A stretch of DNA of 64,000 nt from Craterostigma plantagineum. Taxonomy: Eukaryota > Streptophyta > Magnoliopsida > Lamiales > Linderniaceae. The stretch's first letter is position 1. The number at the start of each line of letters is the position of its first letter. The notes below the pieces were generated by a model. It was not told the DNA's origin. It made no database searches and saw nothing but the letters and a program-made list of their open reading frames with translations. The position numbers and the translations under genes were made by a program. Positions 21,270 to 32,652 of this stretch are shown piece by piece. The DNA lies in contig JAPQWV010000017.1 in assembly GCA_027422505.1 (NCBI GenBank), positions 16,307,501 to 16,371,500 of the forward strand. Reading direction: 5' to 3'.

Positions 21270-22631
21270 TGATAAACGTATTTCAATACGTTTATCGTAG
21301 TTTTTAAGTGGGTTATGATACAGTCTTGATAATCATTTTATGCACTTATTCGCTCTATTTACACCTATTTGATATTGAAGGACCTTAGGGCGACTTTCGG
21401 ACGAAAAGGACTTAGAGAAAGTCACGGCCGTGACTGCTATTGCACTAGGCCGTGACAACGGACAGTGAGCTACGAAACCATACAGAACAATGTCACGGCC
21501 GTGACTGGTAGTGCATAAGGCCGTGAACCAGGGCAGAGACTCGACGCAGAGGCGTCACGGCCTGAAGCTCAGTTCACTTGGCCGTGACACAGGGCAGAGA
21601 GCGCGCGAAGTAAATCGATGATGGTCACGGCCGTGAAGGCCTATGTCCCAGGCCGTGACACTAGCGAAAACCAGTATAAAAGCCCAATTCGACCCAGAAA
21701 GTGGGGACACCTTCCAGATATTAACCCTAATCCATCAAGAGACGAAAAAGAGCCAAAAAAGAATAGGGAATTGCATCCCGGAGAGCAAGAAACGGATCGA
21801 CAACGAATTCACGCCGAATTGAACGAGGAACGAAGATTCATCCACGCAACCATCCCAGATCAATCAGTACTCAAGATCATGAGTCTTCCTTCCCTGCTTT
21901 CTACTTCCTTCGTTGTTTTCTCGTTAATTATGAGTAGCTAAATCCCCTTTGTGTTTGGAATTAGATGAACGCTAGGTTAATTCGTATTTAAGACATATGT
22001 TTATCTTGACTCGTGTGTTTTGATTATTTATCGATCTATGAAATTGTTTTTTCGCTGTCTATGTGTTAAATGAATGTGTGGAAAATCGTTTAGGGCGACA
22101 GCTAAACAACAATTAGGCCGTTCGTAGATGATAGGATTCGAGTATAGGGCGAAAGCAAATACTCCATCTTCGCCATTAGTAATTACTGAATTTTAGATCC
22201 CCGCAAGCGTTTATGGTGACAGCCGTGAGTGGGTAGGAAATTACTGCGATCTAGCCTTAATCATGTAGGAATGATATTTCATTGTCTTAGTCGATAATAC
22301 CTAGCGGGATTCGAATCCCGAGTACATCTTTATCATCTGAAAGTATTCTTATCAGTTTTAGTCGTGATATTTGAATCTCTCGTTGCTTTAGGATCAATCT
22401 GTTAGGATAGTTCATAATATAAACAACCTGCGTAATTTATTTAGGCTAGATATTGAGTCGATAGGGTATTACCAGTAATCAGTTTCGTGTTCGATACTCG
22501 TCTACACACTTTACTGCACTACAAACGATAGGTCCACTGCCTATCGCACGTTGGTGATACTAATTAAGTATTCGTTTTATTTTATCAATTGTTGCACTTG
22601 CAATCTATATTAGCACACCACGTGTCGATCA
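21270..22631 (+). repeat. 5' LTR of PMD-splitting Athila
   Basis: TGATAAACGTATT...GTGTCGATCA, 1362 bp. It shares the terminal hairpin (12-bp stem here), CACGGCCGTGA array (about 21420-21660), TATA box at 21675, hairpins 1 and 2 (about 22083-22165), and the palindrome GCGGGATTCGAATCCCG near 22308. It is clearly the same sequence as 47093-48428 with scattered changes. Confidence 0.9.
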
Positions 22632-22641
22632 AGTTTTTTGG
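22632..22641 (+). other. Remnant of LTR/primer-site junction
   Basis: AGTTTTTTGG follows the LTR as AGTTTTTGG(CGCC) does in an intact element. Only the first bases of the primer site remain before the inverted block starts. Confidence 0.5.
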
Positions 22642-25095
22642 TTGTCGCTTTTCGTCGGGCAGCGATTTCAGCTCTAGTGGCGGTCGCTCCTCGACTGGGC
22701 TCTTGTCCTTAACTTCTTTTCTGTTTTTGCCGATGGTCATCGTGGGCTTGTCGTCTTCCTCCTCGCTCAAAATCTGTGATAAACCTTGCACAGAAGACAA
22801 GAAATCGTGATCACAAGCATCCAAGTAATAGCATTTATTATCGTGCTCGCTACTCTTTTTCGTCGAATCACATATTAAACGTAACTTTCTCGCCGTCTAC
22901 AGTCAAAGTCAATGTTCCATTCCTAACATCTTTCAGAGTCTCGCCTGTAGCTAAGAATGGTCTACCTAGAATTAATGGAATATTTTCATCCTCGTCCATC
23001 TCTAGGATAACAAAATCAGCAGGGATAACGAACTTATCAACCTTAACTAGAACATCCTCGATAACACCTCGAGGGTATTTTAACGATCTATCGGTCATTG
23101 AATACTCATCCTAGTATGTCGTGGTTCACCTAATCCTAAGCGCCAAAACGTGGAATATGGCATCAAATTAATCCTGCACCTAGATCGGCTAAGCATGCTC
23201 CACTATTAAATCGCCTATAAGACAGGGAATAGTAAAACTCCGTGGGTCCTTGAGCTTCTTTGATATCTTGCTCTGGAGTATCGCGAGCACTCTCCTCGTT
23301 GGTACACTGTGGAGACGTGTTCAAGCTTCCGTCGATTCGTCAGGAACTTAACGAAATTGGGCATCTGCGTAATAGCTTCAACAAACGGTAAGTTAATATG
23401 TAATTCTTTGCACATACCCATAAATCGGCTAAACAATGCCTCGTCTTTGTCCTTCTTCAATCGTGCTAGGTAGGGAACCTTCGGCTGGTACGGCTTTACC
23501 GGTGGTCGCGCATTCTCCTTCGTCTTTTCTTTTTCAGGCGCGACTTCCTCCTTTTTAGGTTCGACCTTCTCTTTTGCAGGTTCGGCTTCCTTCAACCGAG
23601 CTGTGTACGAAATCTTCGGCTGGTATGGCTTCACGAATGGTCGCACCTTTCCCTTGTCATCCTTGACATTCTCGACTCCGTCGCCCTTGCTTTCCTCCAC
23701 TTCTAGCTCATCGTGTCCCTTGAAATCGACTTTCTCCTTTGAATTCTACTTGGCGGGAACTTCTTGCAATCCTCTCCCGCTCCTCAGGGTTACCGCATTG
23801 CAGTACTCCTTAGGGTTTGTAGCTCGGGAGTGATCCTTGATTTCGCCCCGCCAGTTGCTTTGCTAATTGACCCACCTACTGCTCCAACTTCTTAATCGAT
23901 GCATCTTTGTTTTGAGCACGTATGTCGTTCGCTTCCATATACTCCTCCAATTTCGTCATTCGACTCTCATGAGCTGCCGTGGTTTGGCTGAAATTAGTGA
24001 GGAACGTCTTCATCATGTCCTTCATCTCCTTCATATCGTTAGATCTTTGCCCCGCGGGCGCTCTTATACTGTCGTGGTGCCCCGCTTTGGAAATCAGACG
24101 GTATGGGCTGAAATCCCGGCGGTCCTTGCTGGTGGTTTGGATTCCCGTACGCCAGATTTGGGTGCGCTCGAGGTTGGAAACCTCGCTGCCCCTGATAGTT
24201 GCCCCTGTAATATCTGTGCTCCAGCGGCTCCCAAGTTGGCACTTTGAGGTTTCGTGGGCTGCTAGACAAATCCCGCACAGTGGTATGTACGGCGTATGCT
24301 GCGTTGGTGCGGTGGTCGTCACGGCGTTCACGAGTTGTGCCTACCCGGATTTTGGAAGTAGTGCGCCAATCACCGTCTGCAGCTGAGAGTTCATTGCCGC
24401 GATTTGTTGCTGGAGCACCTCGAATTTGGCATTCGTGGCCGTCTCCTCGCTTACTCCAAATACGACTGGCGTCTTAATCTTCGTATTGCCCCTCATGAAA
24501 CTGTTCCTCGAGTAGTCATCAATCAGATTCCAAGCATCGGTCGTACTGAGCTTCACGAGCCCTCCTCATGCGGCTGCGTCTAACATGTGAACAGTCTAAT
24601 CTTTGAGCCCCTCGTGAAATCGGTTGATCTGGGCTGTCTTCGACATTCCGTGCTGAGGGCATTTCTTAAGTAGCGCTTTGTATCGCTCCCACACCTCGTA
24701 TAGATTTTCTGATTCCTTCTGGTGGAAAAGCGATATCTCCGTTTTTAGTCTCAGCACCTTTGACAATGGCAAGTAGCGGCCGATAAATGTGGCTCGCAAC
24801 TCCTCCCGTGTAGTGATCAATCTTGGCGGCAACATCTCAAGCCAACCCTTGGCTCTAAACTTCAGGGAAAATGGGAACAACATCAGCTTAATTGCATCGC
24901 CCGAGACTCCGTTGATCTTGATAGTGTCTGTAACGGTTAGAAAAGCCTTCAAGTGCGATTAGGGATCGTCATCTGGGTTGCCCTCGATCGGCAGAATAAC
25001 AATCTCTGATTCAGTACTGCCTAGTGCGGCATTCTTGAGCAGATCTTGTAGTGATGTCTCCTCCTCGTGGATGGGCACTCTGTGGTCCGCCATTC
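22642..25095 (-). pseudogene. Athila gag-protease, inverted and decayed
   Basis: Start MADHRVPIHEEETSLQDLL at 25095. Recognisable parts are LFHQKESENLYEVWERYK (about 24720), SRNSFMRGNT (about 24500), a zinc-knuckle region near 24270 (CGICLAAHETSKC), the charged domain with PYQPKISYTARL (about 23640), and a protease C-terminal part with PLILGRPFLATGET (about 22960). The protease active site near 23190 is disrupted by frame changes. Stops occur at several points, including about 24950, 24600 and 24560. Confidence 0.82.
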
Positions 25096-25114
25096 TTACT
25101 TCTGTCTGCCATTC

Positions 25115-25550
25115 TTACTTCTGTGTCTGGGCTGTCTTCATGTATATGGCTTGGTGATCGTCATTATGATAGTTTGGAAGTGTTGTATTTTGTCAAACAC
25201 GTGGCGTGCACGCTTATATATGAGAAAAGAGATAAAGATCGAAGGACGATCGAAGATCGAAGGACGATCGAGGGAGGATAGATTGAGATAGAGAGAGCTA
25301 AGATTAGACTAAGAAGATCGAAGGAGAAGATTGAAGTATAGAAGATGAAGGTTAGATGGAGAAGATGAAATTAGAGATAAGAGTTAATCCATTTTTGCTT
25401 AGTTCCATAACAATACCCATTACATACTTATATACTAACTACATGGGCTTATAAGCTTTAATAATACTAAAATATTAGAGGCCCAACTAAGACCCATAAG
25501 GTTGTGTCATGACAGGATGCCTCTACATGAGAGTTTTGGGTCGATTCCTG
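25115..25550. other. Unassigned insertion in the inverted Athila leader
   Basis: Compared with the leader at 7471-7570 about 430 bp are extra. It includes a duplicated CCATTCTTACTTCTGT, a purine-rich stretch of GATCGAAGGAC repeats (25225-25385) and an AT-rich end. No clear terminal repeats or TSD, and no gene. Confidence 0.4.
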
Positions 25551-25902
25551 AGTACTATCCTCTGAGTAGCTAACTAGAGCTTCTTGCGAGTTGCTGGTCG
25601 TAGTTTCCGAATCGTATCTGAGCTGTCTTCGTAACTTTCATTTGAAATCTGGGTCTGCGTCAACGATGGGGCCCGAAGGATGGCTTCGGGTCATTCACCA
25701 TTGAATTGTACCTTCAATAAGCGAGAATAAAGTAGCGAAGAAATAAATAAACACGTCGAAGAACTAACGAAATTAATAATGTATAAGGAAAACAAATAAC
25801 GCAAATAACACAAATAACGCAATTAACGAAAAACTAAGAAAACGTCAAAGAAAGTGGCTAAAGTACCGAACTACGGTGTTCCTAATATCAATCTATTCTC
25901 CG

Positions 25903-25918
25903 ACAACGGCTCCAAAAA
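25903..25918 (-). promoter_or_regulatory. Mutated primer binding site in the inverted block
   Basis: The plus strand reads CCGACAACGGCTCCAAAAA, two changes from the site at 8713-8730, next to the LTR edge CTAGATCGACACG. Confidence 0.6.
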
Positions 25919-25920
25919 CT

Positions 25921-26619
25921 AGATCGACACGTGGTGTGCTAATAAAGATTGCAATTGCGACAAGTGATAAAATAAAACGAATACTTAATTACTATCACCA
26001 GCGTGTGATAGGCAGTGGACCTACTGTTTGTAGTGCAGTAAAATGAGTAAAAGAGTATCGAACACGAGGAATAAACTGATTAGTAGAAATAACCTGTCGA
26101 CTCGATATCTAGCCTAAATAAAATATGCAGGTTGTTTATATTATGAAGTATCCTAACAGATTGATCCTAAAGCAACAATAGATTCAAAGAACACGACTAA
26201 AACTGATAAGAGTACTTTCAGATCATAAAGATGTGCTCGGGATTCGAATCCCGCTAGGTATTATCGACTAAGACAATGAATTATCGTTCCTACGTGATTA
26301 AGACTAGATCGCAGTAATTTCCTACCCACTCACGAATTTGCTGTCGCCCTAAACGCTCACGGGGATCTAAAATTCAGTAATTACTAATGGCGAGGATCGA
26401 GTATTTGCTTTCGCCCTATACTCGAATTCTATCATCTACGAACGGTGCCTAATCGTTGTTTAGCTGTCGCCCTAAACGATTTTCCACACATTCACTTTAA
26501 TACATAGACATATTAAAGCGAAGAAATAATTTCGTAGGTCGATAAATAGTCAAAACACACGAGTCACGATAAACATATGTCTTAAATACGAATTAACCTA
26601 ACGTTCATAGATCTAATCC
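25921..26619 (-). repeat. Athila LTR fragment in the inverted block
   Basis: It corresponds to the R/U5 two-fifths of the LTR, including the shared-loop hairpins (about 26340-26495) and the B-box-like palindrome (about 26238). It ends near GTTCAT/ATCTAATCC where polymerase sequence starts; U3 is absent. Confidence 0.75.
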
Positions 26620-27151
26620 TCGAACGAGAAGTCGATTAGGAGTTTTCTAGGTCATGTTGGATTCTATTGTAGGTTTATTCAAGACTTTCCTAAGATTGCA
26701 CGACCTATGTCTAGACTTGTAGAAAAAGATGCTACATTTAAGTTTAATGATGAGTGCTTGCATGCTTTCAATTTACTTAAGGAGCGACTTATCGCATCAC
26801 CTATTATGGTCGCCCCCGACTGGGGGCTACCCTTTGAACTAATATGCGAGGCTAGTGATTATGCAGTTGAGGCTGTGCTAGGGCAGTGCAAGGACAACCA
26901 TTTTAGGCCGATCTACTACGCGAATAAAACGCCAGACGCGGCCCAGGCCAATTACACGACCACTGAAAAGGAGTTGTTAGCCGTCGTGTTCGCTTTTGAC
27001 AAGTTCAGGTCATATCTTATCTAAGGTTATTGTTTTTACTGACCTTTCTACTCTTAAGTACTTGTTAGCAAAGCCGGATGCGAAGCCCCGACTGATCAGG
27101 TGGATCCTAGTACGTCAAGAGTTCGACATAGAGATCCGAGACAAGAAGGGT

Positions 27152-27407
27152 TGTTAGGTCCTTTTTTATCCAACACAGATCGAATCGATTGACAATCTTT
27201 AGAAATTCAGATTTAAGATCGAAGATTACCTAGTTGAAAGCTTACGAGAGAAGAAACGTTGAAAGCAAGGGTTTGGCGCTAATTCTTCTCTCCAAAATTC
27301 TCGATTCTAATTTTCTGATCTGAAAACCATATAAAGCGCACTCCTTATTTCCTAAGGAGTTCACTTATATATACCATCTCGTGGTATATTTACACCAGTA
27401 GTCCTGT
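27152..27407 (-). repeat. 3' LTR (part) of outer Sirevirus-like element
   Basis: It matches 41102-41357 almost base for base from TGTTAGGTCC to TTACACCAGTAG, then the two diverge completely. The sequence 27408-27563 that follows is unassigned. Confidence 0.65.
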
Positions 27408-27563
27408 TTATATTGTAAGGATAATATAAGTAGTTATATTCTTCTTTCTATTCAAGTATGTTCTTATATTGCAGGCGTGTCCTATGGGACAATAGGATCT
27501 CCCAAGAAGTCCCAGGAGATGCATTGGGCGAGGTTTGCCCTTTTCTACTAAGGATATGCTAAC

Positions 27564-28507
27564 TAGGGGTGGGTCGGGTCGGGTTTTTCGGGTATCGGGT
27601 TTTTCGAGTCGGGTACCCGACATGTTCGGGTTTCAATTTTGATACCCGACCCCGACCTGACAAAAATCGGGTACTCGGCAATCGGGTACCCGAAACCCGA
27701 TTATCGGGGTTCGGGTCGGGTTCAGGTACCCGACAATTTTATAATTCGTTTCTTTGAACTTTCATGCAATGATTCTGTTCTTCTCTCTTCTCTCTCTTCT
27801 CTAATAAACGTTGGGCCACGTGGATAAATGGCCTCGAACACTCTAATGGGCTTTACGCCCAATAAAAATATCTTATCCTTTCACACTGTTCGAAAACCTC
27901 ATAGCTCTTCGACATACCAAATCAATGGCATCGTCTTCGCTGAACTTCCTCTTCGTCGCACGGATGCTGCAAAACCTAGCTATTCGACGCCGTAAAAATC
28001 AGATCTGGGACTCACAGATGTCTCGCCGGTGGTGAGGGCGACGGCGGCGCAGGCGCAGATGGACGATGGTGGTGAGGCGATTACTTGATGGACGAGTCGA
28101 CGACGAGCAGGAGGGGGCTGAGGGCGACGCGACGGACGACGGGGGGCTGAGGGAGACGGTGGTGAGTGGCTGAGCTGATGATGGTATGTCGATTGTGTGA
28201 GTATACGTCGATTGTTTTCTGTCAAGTGTGTATATTGCTTTCTGTCACTTGTATGTGTGAGTGTATGTCGATTGTGGAGAAGAGTTCAGAACATATAATA
28301 TTTTCAAACTAATGATCGGGTAAGTCGGGTATCCGATCGGGTTTTTCGGGTAGCATATTGCTACCCGAAATCCGACCCGAAATATAACATAGGGTATCGG
28401 GTACCCGACCCGATACCCGATGAAACCCGACTTTTCACCCTCAATCGGGTAAAACCCGATCGGGCCGGATCGGGTAGCCGAAACCCGACCACGATTGCCC
28501 ACCCCTA
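27564..28507. mobile_element. hAT-type MITE, family A, copy 2
   Basis: The ends are TAGGGGTGGG and CCCACCCCTA, with GGGTACCCGA-rich subterminal arrays as in the copy at 6216-7137. The right flank GGGCTAAC belongs to the nested element's LTR; the left flank ATGCTAAC matches only in GCTAAC, and further left the LTR sequence is missing, so the left junction was probably rearranged. The interior (27760-28230) differs from copy 1 and has no transposase. Confidence 0.8.
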
Positions 28508-29427
28508 GGGCTAACACCGGTTCTTGATAATTTTCTAAGTGTGTTATGTGCGGAAGCTTGTTGGTCGGTTATGAACCAAAACCGATAATAAACGTGATGT
28601 GTTAGCGTGTGTGTGGACTGAGAACACCGGTTTGTTTCTGGAAGTTCGGAGTAAAATCTCCTACGTCTCCCCTTCTTCCTCGCAATGAAGGTTTACTAGA
28701 CTTCAGTTATACACACACTGTACAACCTACGCAGCTACTTCAACAGCTTTTTACAGTCCGTCGGAATACACAATAACTCACTTACTTAACCAAACCGGTT
28801 ATCGTACAGTGAGGACAACACTTTCTAATTTCTTTCTTTTCTTTGTAGAGATTTGAATCTTGTCTTTGATTTCTCGTGGTCAAGTGTCATGCCATCTTCA
28901 GTGCCTCTTCTCTGATATATCTATACTCGTTCTTTGATGAAGAAGGCCGTTGTGAGATGGCTCCATGTTCTGGACTGTGTATTGCACTTTACCCAAAATG
29001 GGACTGTCCGGTCTTGGCTGCAGTTTGCACTATGCTAATTGCTTTTTTCACTTTAAGCTTTTGCCTTCAACTTGGTTCCTTTTATCAGCCTTGCTTTAAA
29101 TGTTTCAGCAGAAGTCTTTAGTATCCCGCCTTAAGTAATTTCGAATCTTTTGTACATGTGGCAGGTCCGGTATCTGATATTCGGTCTTGGCAGTTTGTAT
29201 TCTGTTTTTTATGTGCTTTTAAACTGCTAGAGTAGTATCCGGTTCTGGCACATTTGTGACCTTCTAACTGATATCCAGTCTAATGACCTTCTGACTGATA
29301 TCCGGCCTTTTGTGCACATGCGACCTGCTGACTGGTATCCTGCCTTTTAGTCTTCTTCTAACCGGTATACTTAATTAAGTTTGGACAATCACCAAAACTG
29401 TTTAATCTGAATTCTTTGATTCTCGAT
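28508..29427 (-). repeat. 3' LTR of inner Sirevirus-like element, truncated
   Basis: It matches 34400-35380 (ACCGGTTCTTGATAATTTTC onward) with one gap, where 34403-35390 has an extra block near 34635-34680. The left terminal TGTTAGG part is missing. Confidence 0.8.
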
Positions 29428-29507
29428 TTCTCCCCCTTTTTGGTGATTGTCAAAACTCAACGAAGCAGAAAGGTATTTATTATATCAAGGTAATTTGATA
29501 CATAAAC

Positions 29508-29895
29508 TACCGATCTATTACAACCGTTGTTAGCCTATCTATTCCTTAGATATGCTACACTTCTTCGATCTTCCGGTTGATGGCATCGTCTGATCTCTCT
29601 GGTACGTCCCTGTCTGCCTTCTGCTTCGACTTAGTACTGCCATAGTTCCTTCTGCCCTTTCTCCTCAACTATCATCACTCTTCTTCCCACAGCTTTTTAC
29701 AACCGGTATTGGCTTGTCTATTTCATAGATACGCCACAGTTCTTCGATCTTCCAGTTGTTGGCATCCCAACTCTCTCTGGTACGTCCGGTATGCCTGCTG
29801 CTTCGTTCAGTACTGCCATCTGCTCTATCTCCTTGATTTGGCAGTACTCACCCTAACCTCGTTAGTACTGCCATCCGCCCTTTCTCCTGAACTGG
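29508..29895 (-). repeat. Two-copy tandem repeat of about 190 bp
   Basis: ACAACCG...CTTCGATCTTCC...TGGCATC...CTCTCTGGTACGTCC...TACTGCCAT occurs twice in direct order, next to the 3' polypurine tract of the inner element. Confidence 0.65.
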
Positions 29896-30120
29896 CAGTA
29901 CTCTTCTTCCCCCTTTTTGACAATCACATGTCCGATATGAGGGAAGGTAGTCATTGTGCAAGAGAGCCATCATTACCGTTGTTCTCTCCTTCTGAAGCAC
30001 AATGAGACCGGTAGCTCTGCAGCTGCACTGGCGATCCTGAGCAGAAGATCGCTCAACCTCGACGAAACGCTTAAAGGTCTGAAGAAATCTTCTTCTGACC
30101 CGCTCCGTTTTGGCAGCTCT

Positions 30121-30744
30121 TTACCGCAGAGCTACGGTAACTCCGGTACCCACGTCTTGTCGAGGGTTCTTTGGGGAATCAGATGTTGCGGCAAGGAGAT
30201 CTTTTGCGTGGTTTCTCCCCGTAAAGCGCAACGAATCTGATAGGAGCTGAGGGATACCGCCTGGCATGGCGTTCAATGTCCGGTATTCGCTCGCCAGCTC
30301 TAGTGCCGTTTCTTGGTGGATTCTCAGCCTTTTCTCCACCAGGAAACTGGGTCGGGAGCCATCTTTTCCTTTGAGTCCTTGTAGTGATGGGATGGCTTGC
30401 TCGGTCCGCGGCTTCTTCTTTTCGGCTACTACTCTTTGTGGGGAGCCTGAGAACTGGGTGCATCTTTTCCAACTCGCCCAGTTCACAGAGGGATTCCCAG
30501 AGCTAGTCTTCTGAGCCGTCGCACTTGTTTTAGTATTCTTGCTGGTCCGAAACGGCGTTTTTACGTCTTTGTTGGACCGCCAAGAGGTCTTTGTATACCC
30601 AAATGGGTCGGTTTGCGTCCAAGTCAGTGTCAATACCGCTTTGAGGTGGTTGGATAAGAAAACCGGATTTGGGCTTGTTAGGCTTTTTCTGGTTGTGAGG
30701 CTTATCCTGACTAAGGGTGGTCGATGTTTTGGGAGTTTAGGCAT
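30121..30744 (-). CDS. Unrecognised reading frame in 3' region of inner Sirevirus-like element
   Basis: 207 codons from MPKLPKHRPPLVRIS, rich in Ser, Thr, Lys and Pro, without a recognisable domain, membrane segment or signal peptide. It lies between gag and the 3' LTR, where some Sireviruses carry an envelope-like ORF, but no resemblance can be shown. It could be a chance frame. Confidence 0.3.
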   Translation of the reverse strand: MPKLPKHRPPLVRISLTTRKSLTSPNPVFLSNHLKAVLTLTWTQTDPFGYTKTSWRSNKDVKTPFRTSKNTKTSATAQKTSSGNPSVNWASWKRCTQFSGSPQRVVAEKKKPRTEQAIPSLQGLKGKDGSRPSFLVEKRLRIHQETALELASEYRTLNAMPGGIPQLLSDSLRFTGRNHAKDLLAATSDSPKNPRQDVGTGVTVALR

Positions 30745-30799
30745 TTTGAACTTAGTCGATAGTGAGCTGATGGGTTGTGTAGAAGGGTGCGAGGTCCTT

Positions 30800-32640
30800 A
30801 AATAGTGAAGGAATTTCTGTCGATTTATGTCACGGGTGCACAGTATTCCAGACCATGCTTATCCACTTCTCAGTGCGTCGGAACTTTAAGTCTTGTCCAG
30901 TGACAGAGATTCATTGATGACATGACTATTCACCTTCTTAAGTAACCTGCAAGTTCAAAGCCAGCTGTACTCGGACAAATAATATGTGCATTGATGAAGT
31001 GCAATAATCGAAAAAGTTCGGTCTTTATCTGGTCAATAAGGGTTACATGTATATCCACTGGTTAAAGGATTGTTCAGGTTTCAGAAGGAACCCAGTATCA
31101 GACTTGTATAGCTCTTTAGTTGATACGGTCACTTAGACGTGCTCGGCTTCGAAAACAGTCTTCAAGTTTGTCTGGTACTCAGTTCAGAAACCGAGACCGC
31201 ATTCAGTATTCAGTCTGTTGACGTATAGACTTATATCTCCTTGATACTCGACTGCTTTTCCCATGCCTTATTCATCTTCAAGTCTGTTCTTTGTCAGTCA
31301 CAGTCTGTCCCGGTATTAGAATGAACTTCCAAAATCTGGTAGAGCTTAAACTGGTTTAACTCTTGCTTTGCTAGTATTCAATTATCTTCTACTGCCTTGA
31401 TCTTTGAAGATCGCTGTTGAGACAGGGGCATGAACAAATAAGTTGGTTGGCGCCTGATCCTTATTTCGTACTGAAGTCTTTGATGACTTCTCTAAGATGA
31501 TCAGGCTCAGCTCTATTTCCTTTGATAAGTTCCCCCTCAAACTGTACCTCAATCTAGAGCTACCTTGTACCAATCATCTAAAGCTCCAGTTAGTTACTGA
31601 GTTGATTTCCTTTCTTATGCATGAGTCCCTTAACATTGAAGAATCCTCTTCTAGGTTCCTTGATTGTGTTGTGCAGAGTTTGATCATCGGTCAGTCGTCC
31701 GGTTCCCTTCCTTAGCTGTACTATTTTCTAGACTACTTTGCCAATAGATGACTCATTCTTTTGTCTTGATGGATGTGTTTAAAGCGTTCTCCCTCAGTTA
31801 ATTCCTCTGATGTGAACTGCTGTGTGATACGTCGTGTCAGTCATCATTGAGTGATCAGTCTCGCCCTGTTTTTAGGTCATTTGTGCTGTGCTAATTGTTG
31901 TTTGACCCGGTTTTGAAGAGGGCTTCCGAACTTAGCTGATCTCAAGACTGGTTCAGTTTCTTCTAGTGAATTCCCCCTTAGTCTGTATCTCCAACAGGTG
32001 CTCCAACCAGTTGCCAAGCTGGTCGCCTTTCTTGCATTGACCATCCCTGGAAGGTTGTTTTGTCTTCTGAGAATAATTCTTCCTTCCATTTGGAGCGTTC
32101 CCCCTTAGTTGACTCCTTTATATCTGATTTCTTCTGACTGAAGTTGCCTAGAGCTTGATTATTGGTTTCGCTTCGTCAGTCGTCCGCTTTTCTTAGCTAA
32201 GCCTGAGCCTAACCTGTCCTGCTAGTGGATGAATCACGGCGTGTGCCATGGTCCTCAATGTATAATATTAGTGCTAAGTTAGAAAGATCAGTCTTTATCT
32301 AGTTTCCGATCATGTATAACCTTATGATTATTGATGACGGTAGATCAAGATCTAGATTATTCTTAAGATATGACAAAACCTAAATTTTAGATGATTCATA
32401 GTTATTTTCTGGACTCACCAGTAACCAACCTTATTGGATTATAAGCTCTTGCTTATGCCAATTTTGATTTGTCGTTCTTGTTGGTTCCTCATCCGGTTAG
32501 TATAGTTATGCCTCGGTTTTAGTGATACTATCTAATTATCTTTATGTCTTTACCTTGGTACCTATTTCAAAAGGTAAAGAGTAGCTTGGCACATGGACTT
32601 ATCTCAGTGAGAGTTCTTCTCTCCCTGGACATGTGCCAAC
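30800..32640 (-). other. Non-coding region with repeated polypurine-like motifs
   Basis: No reading frame with domain content. On the minus strand GGGGGAA-type runs recur (plus-strand CCCCCT at 31532, 31973, 32100), each within similar flanking sequence. This is where polymerase would lie in an autonomous element. Confidence 0.55.
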
Positions 32641-32652
32641 AGCATCTGCCGT

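Larger units (their letters stand above)
22642..26619 (-). other. Inverted 5' half of the Athila element
   Basis: Read on the minus strand this is an LTR fragment (26619-25921), primer site, leader and gag-protease, i.e. the normal 5' half in the wrong direction. At its left edge it meets the primer-site remnant; at its right edge the plus-strand polymerase begins within RT. The LTR fragment shares details with the LTR at 21270 (for example the stretch before GCACACCACGTGTCG), which supports origin from the same element rather than a foreign insertion. Confidence 0.7.

Noticed and set aside
22776..23114. Plus-strand 112-codon frame
   Set aside because: Antisense shadow of the gag-protease pseudogene on the minus strand.
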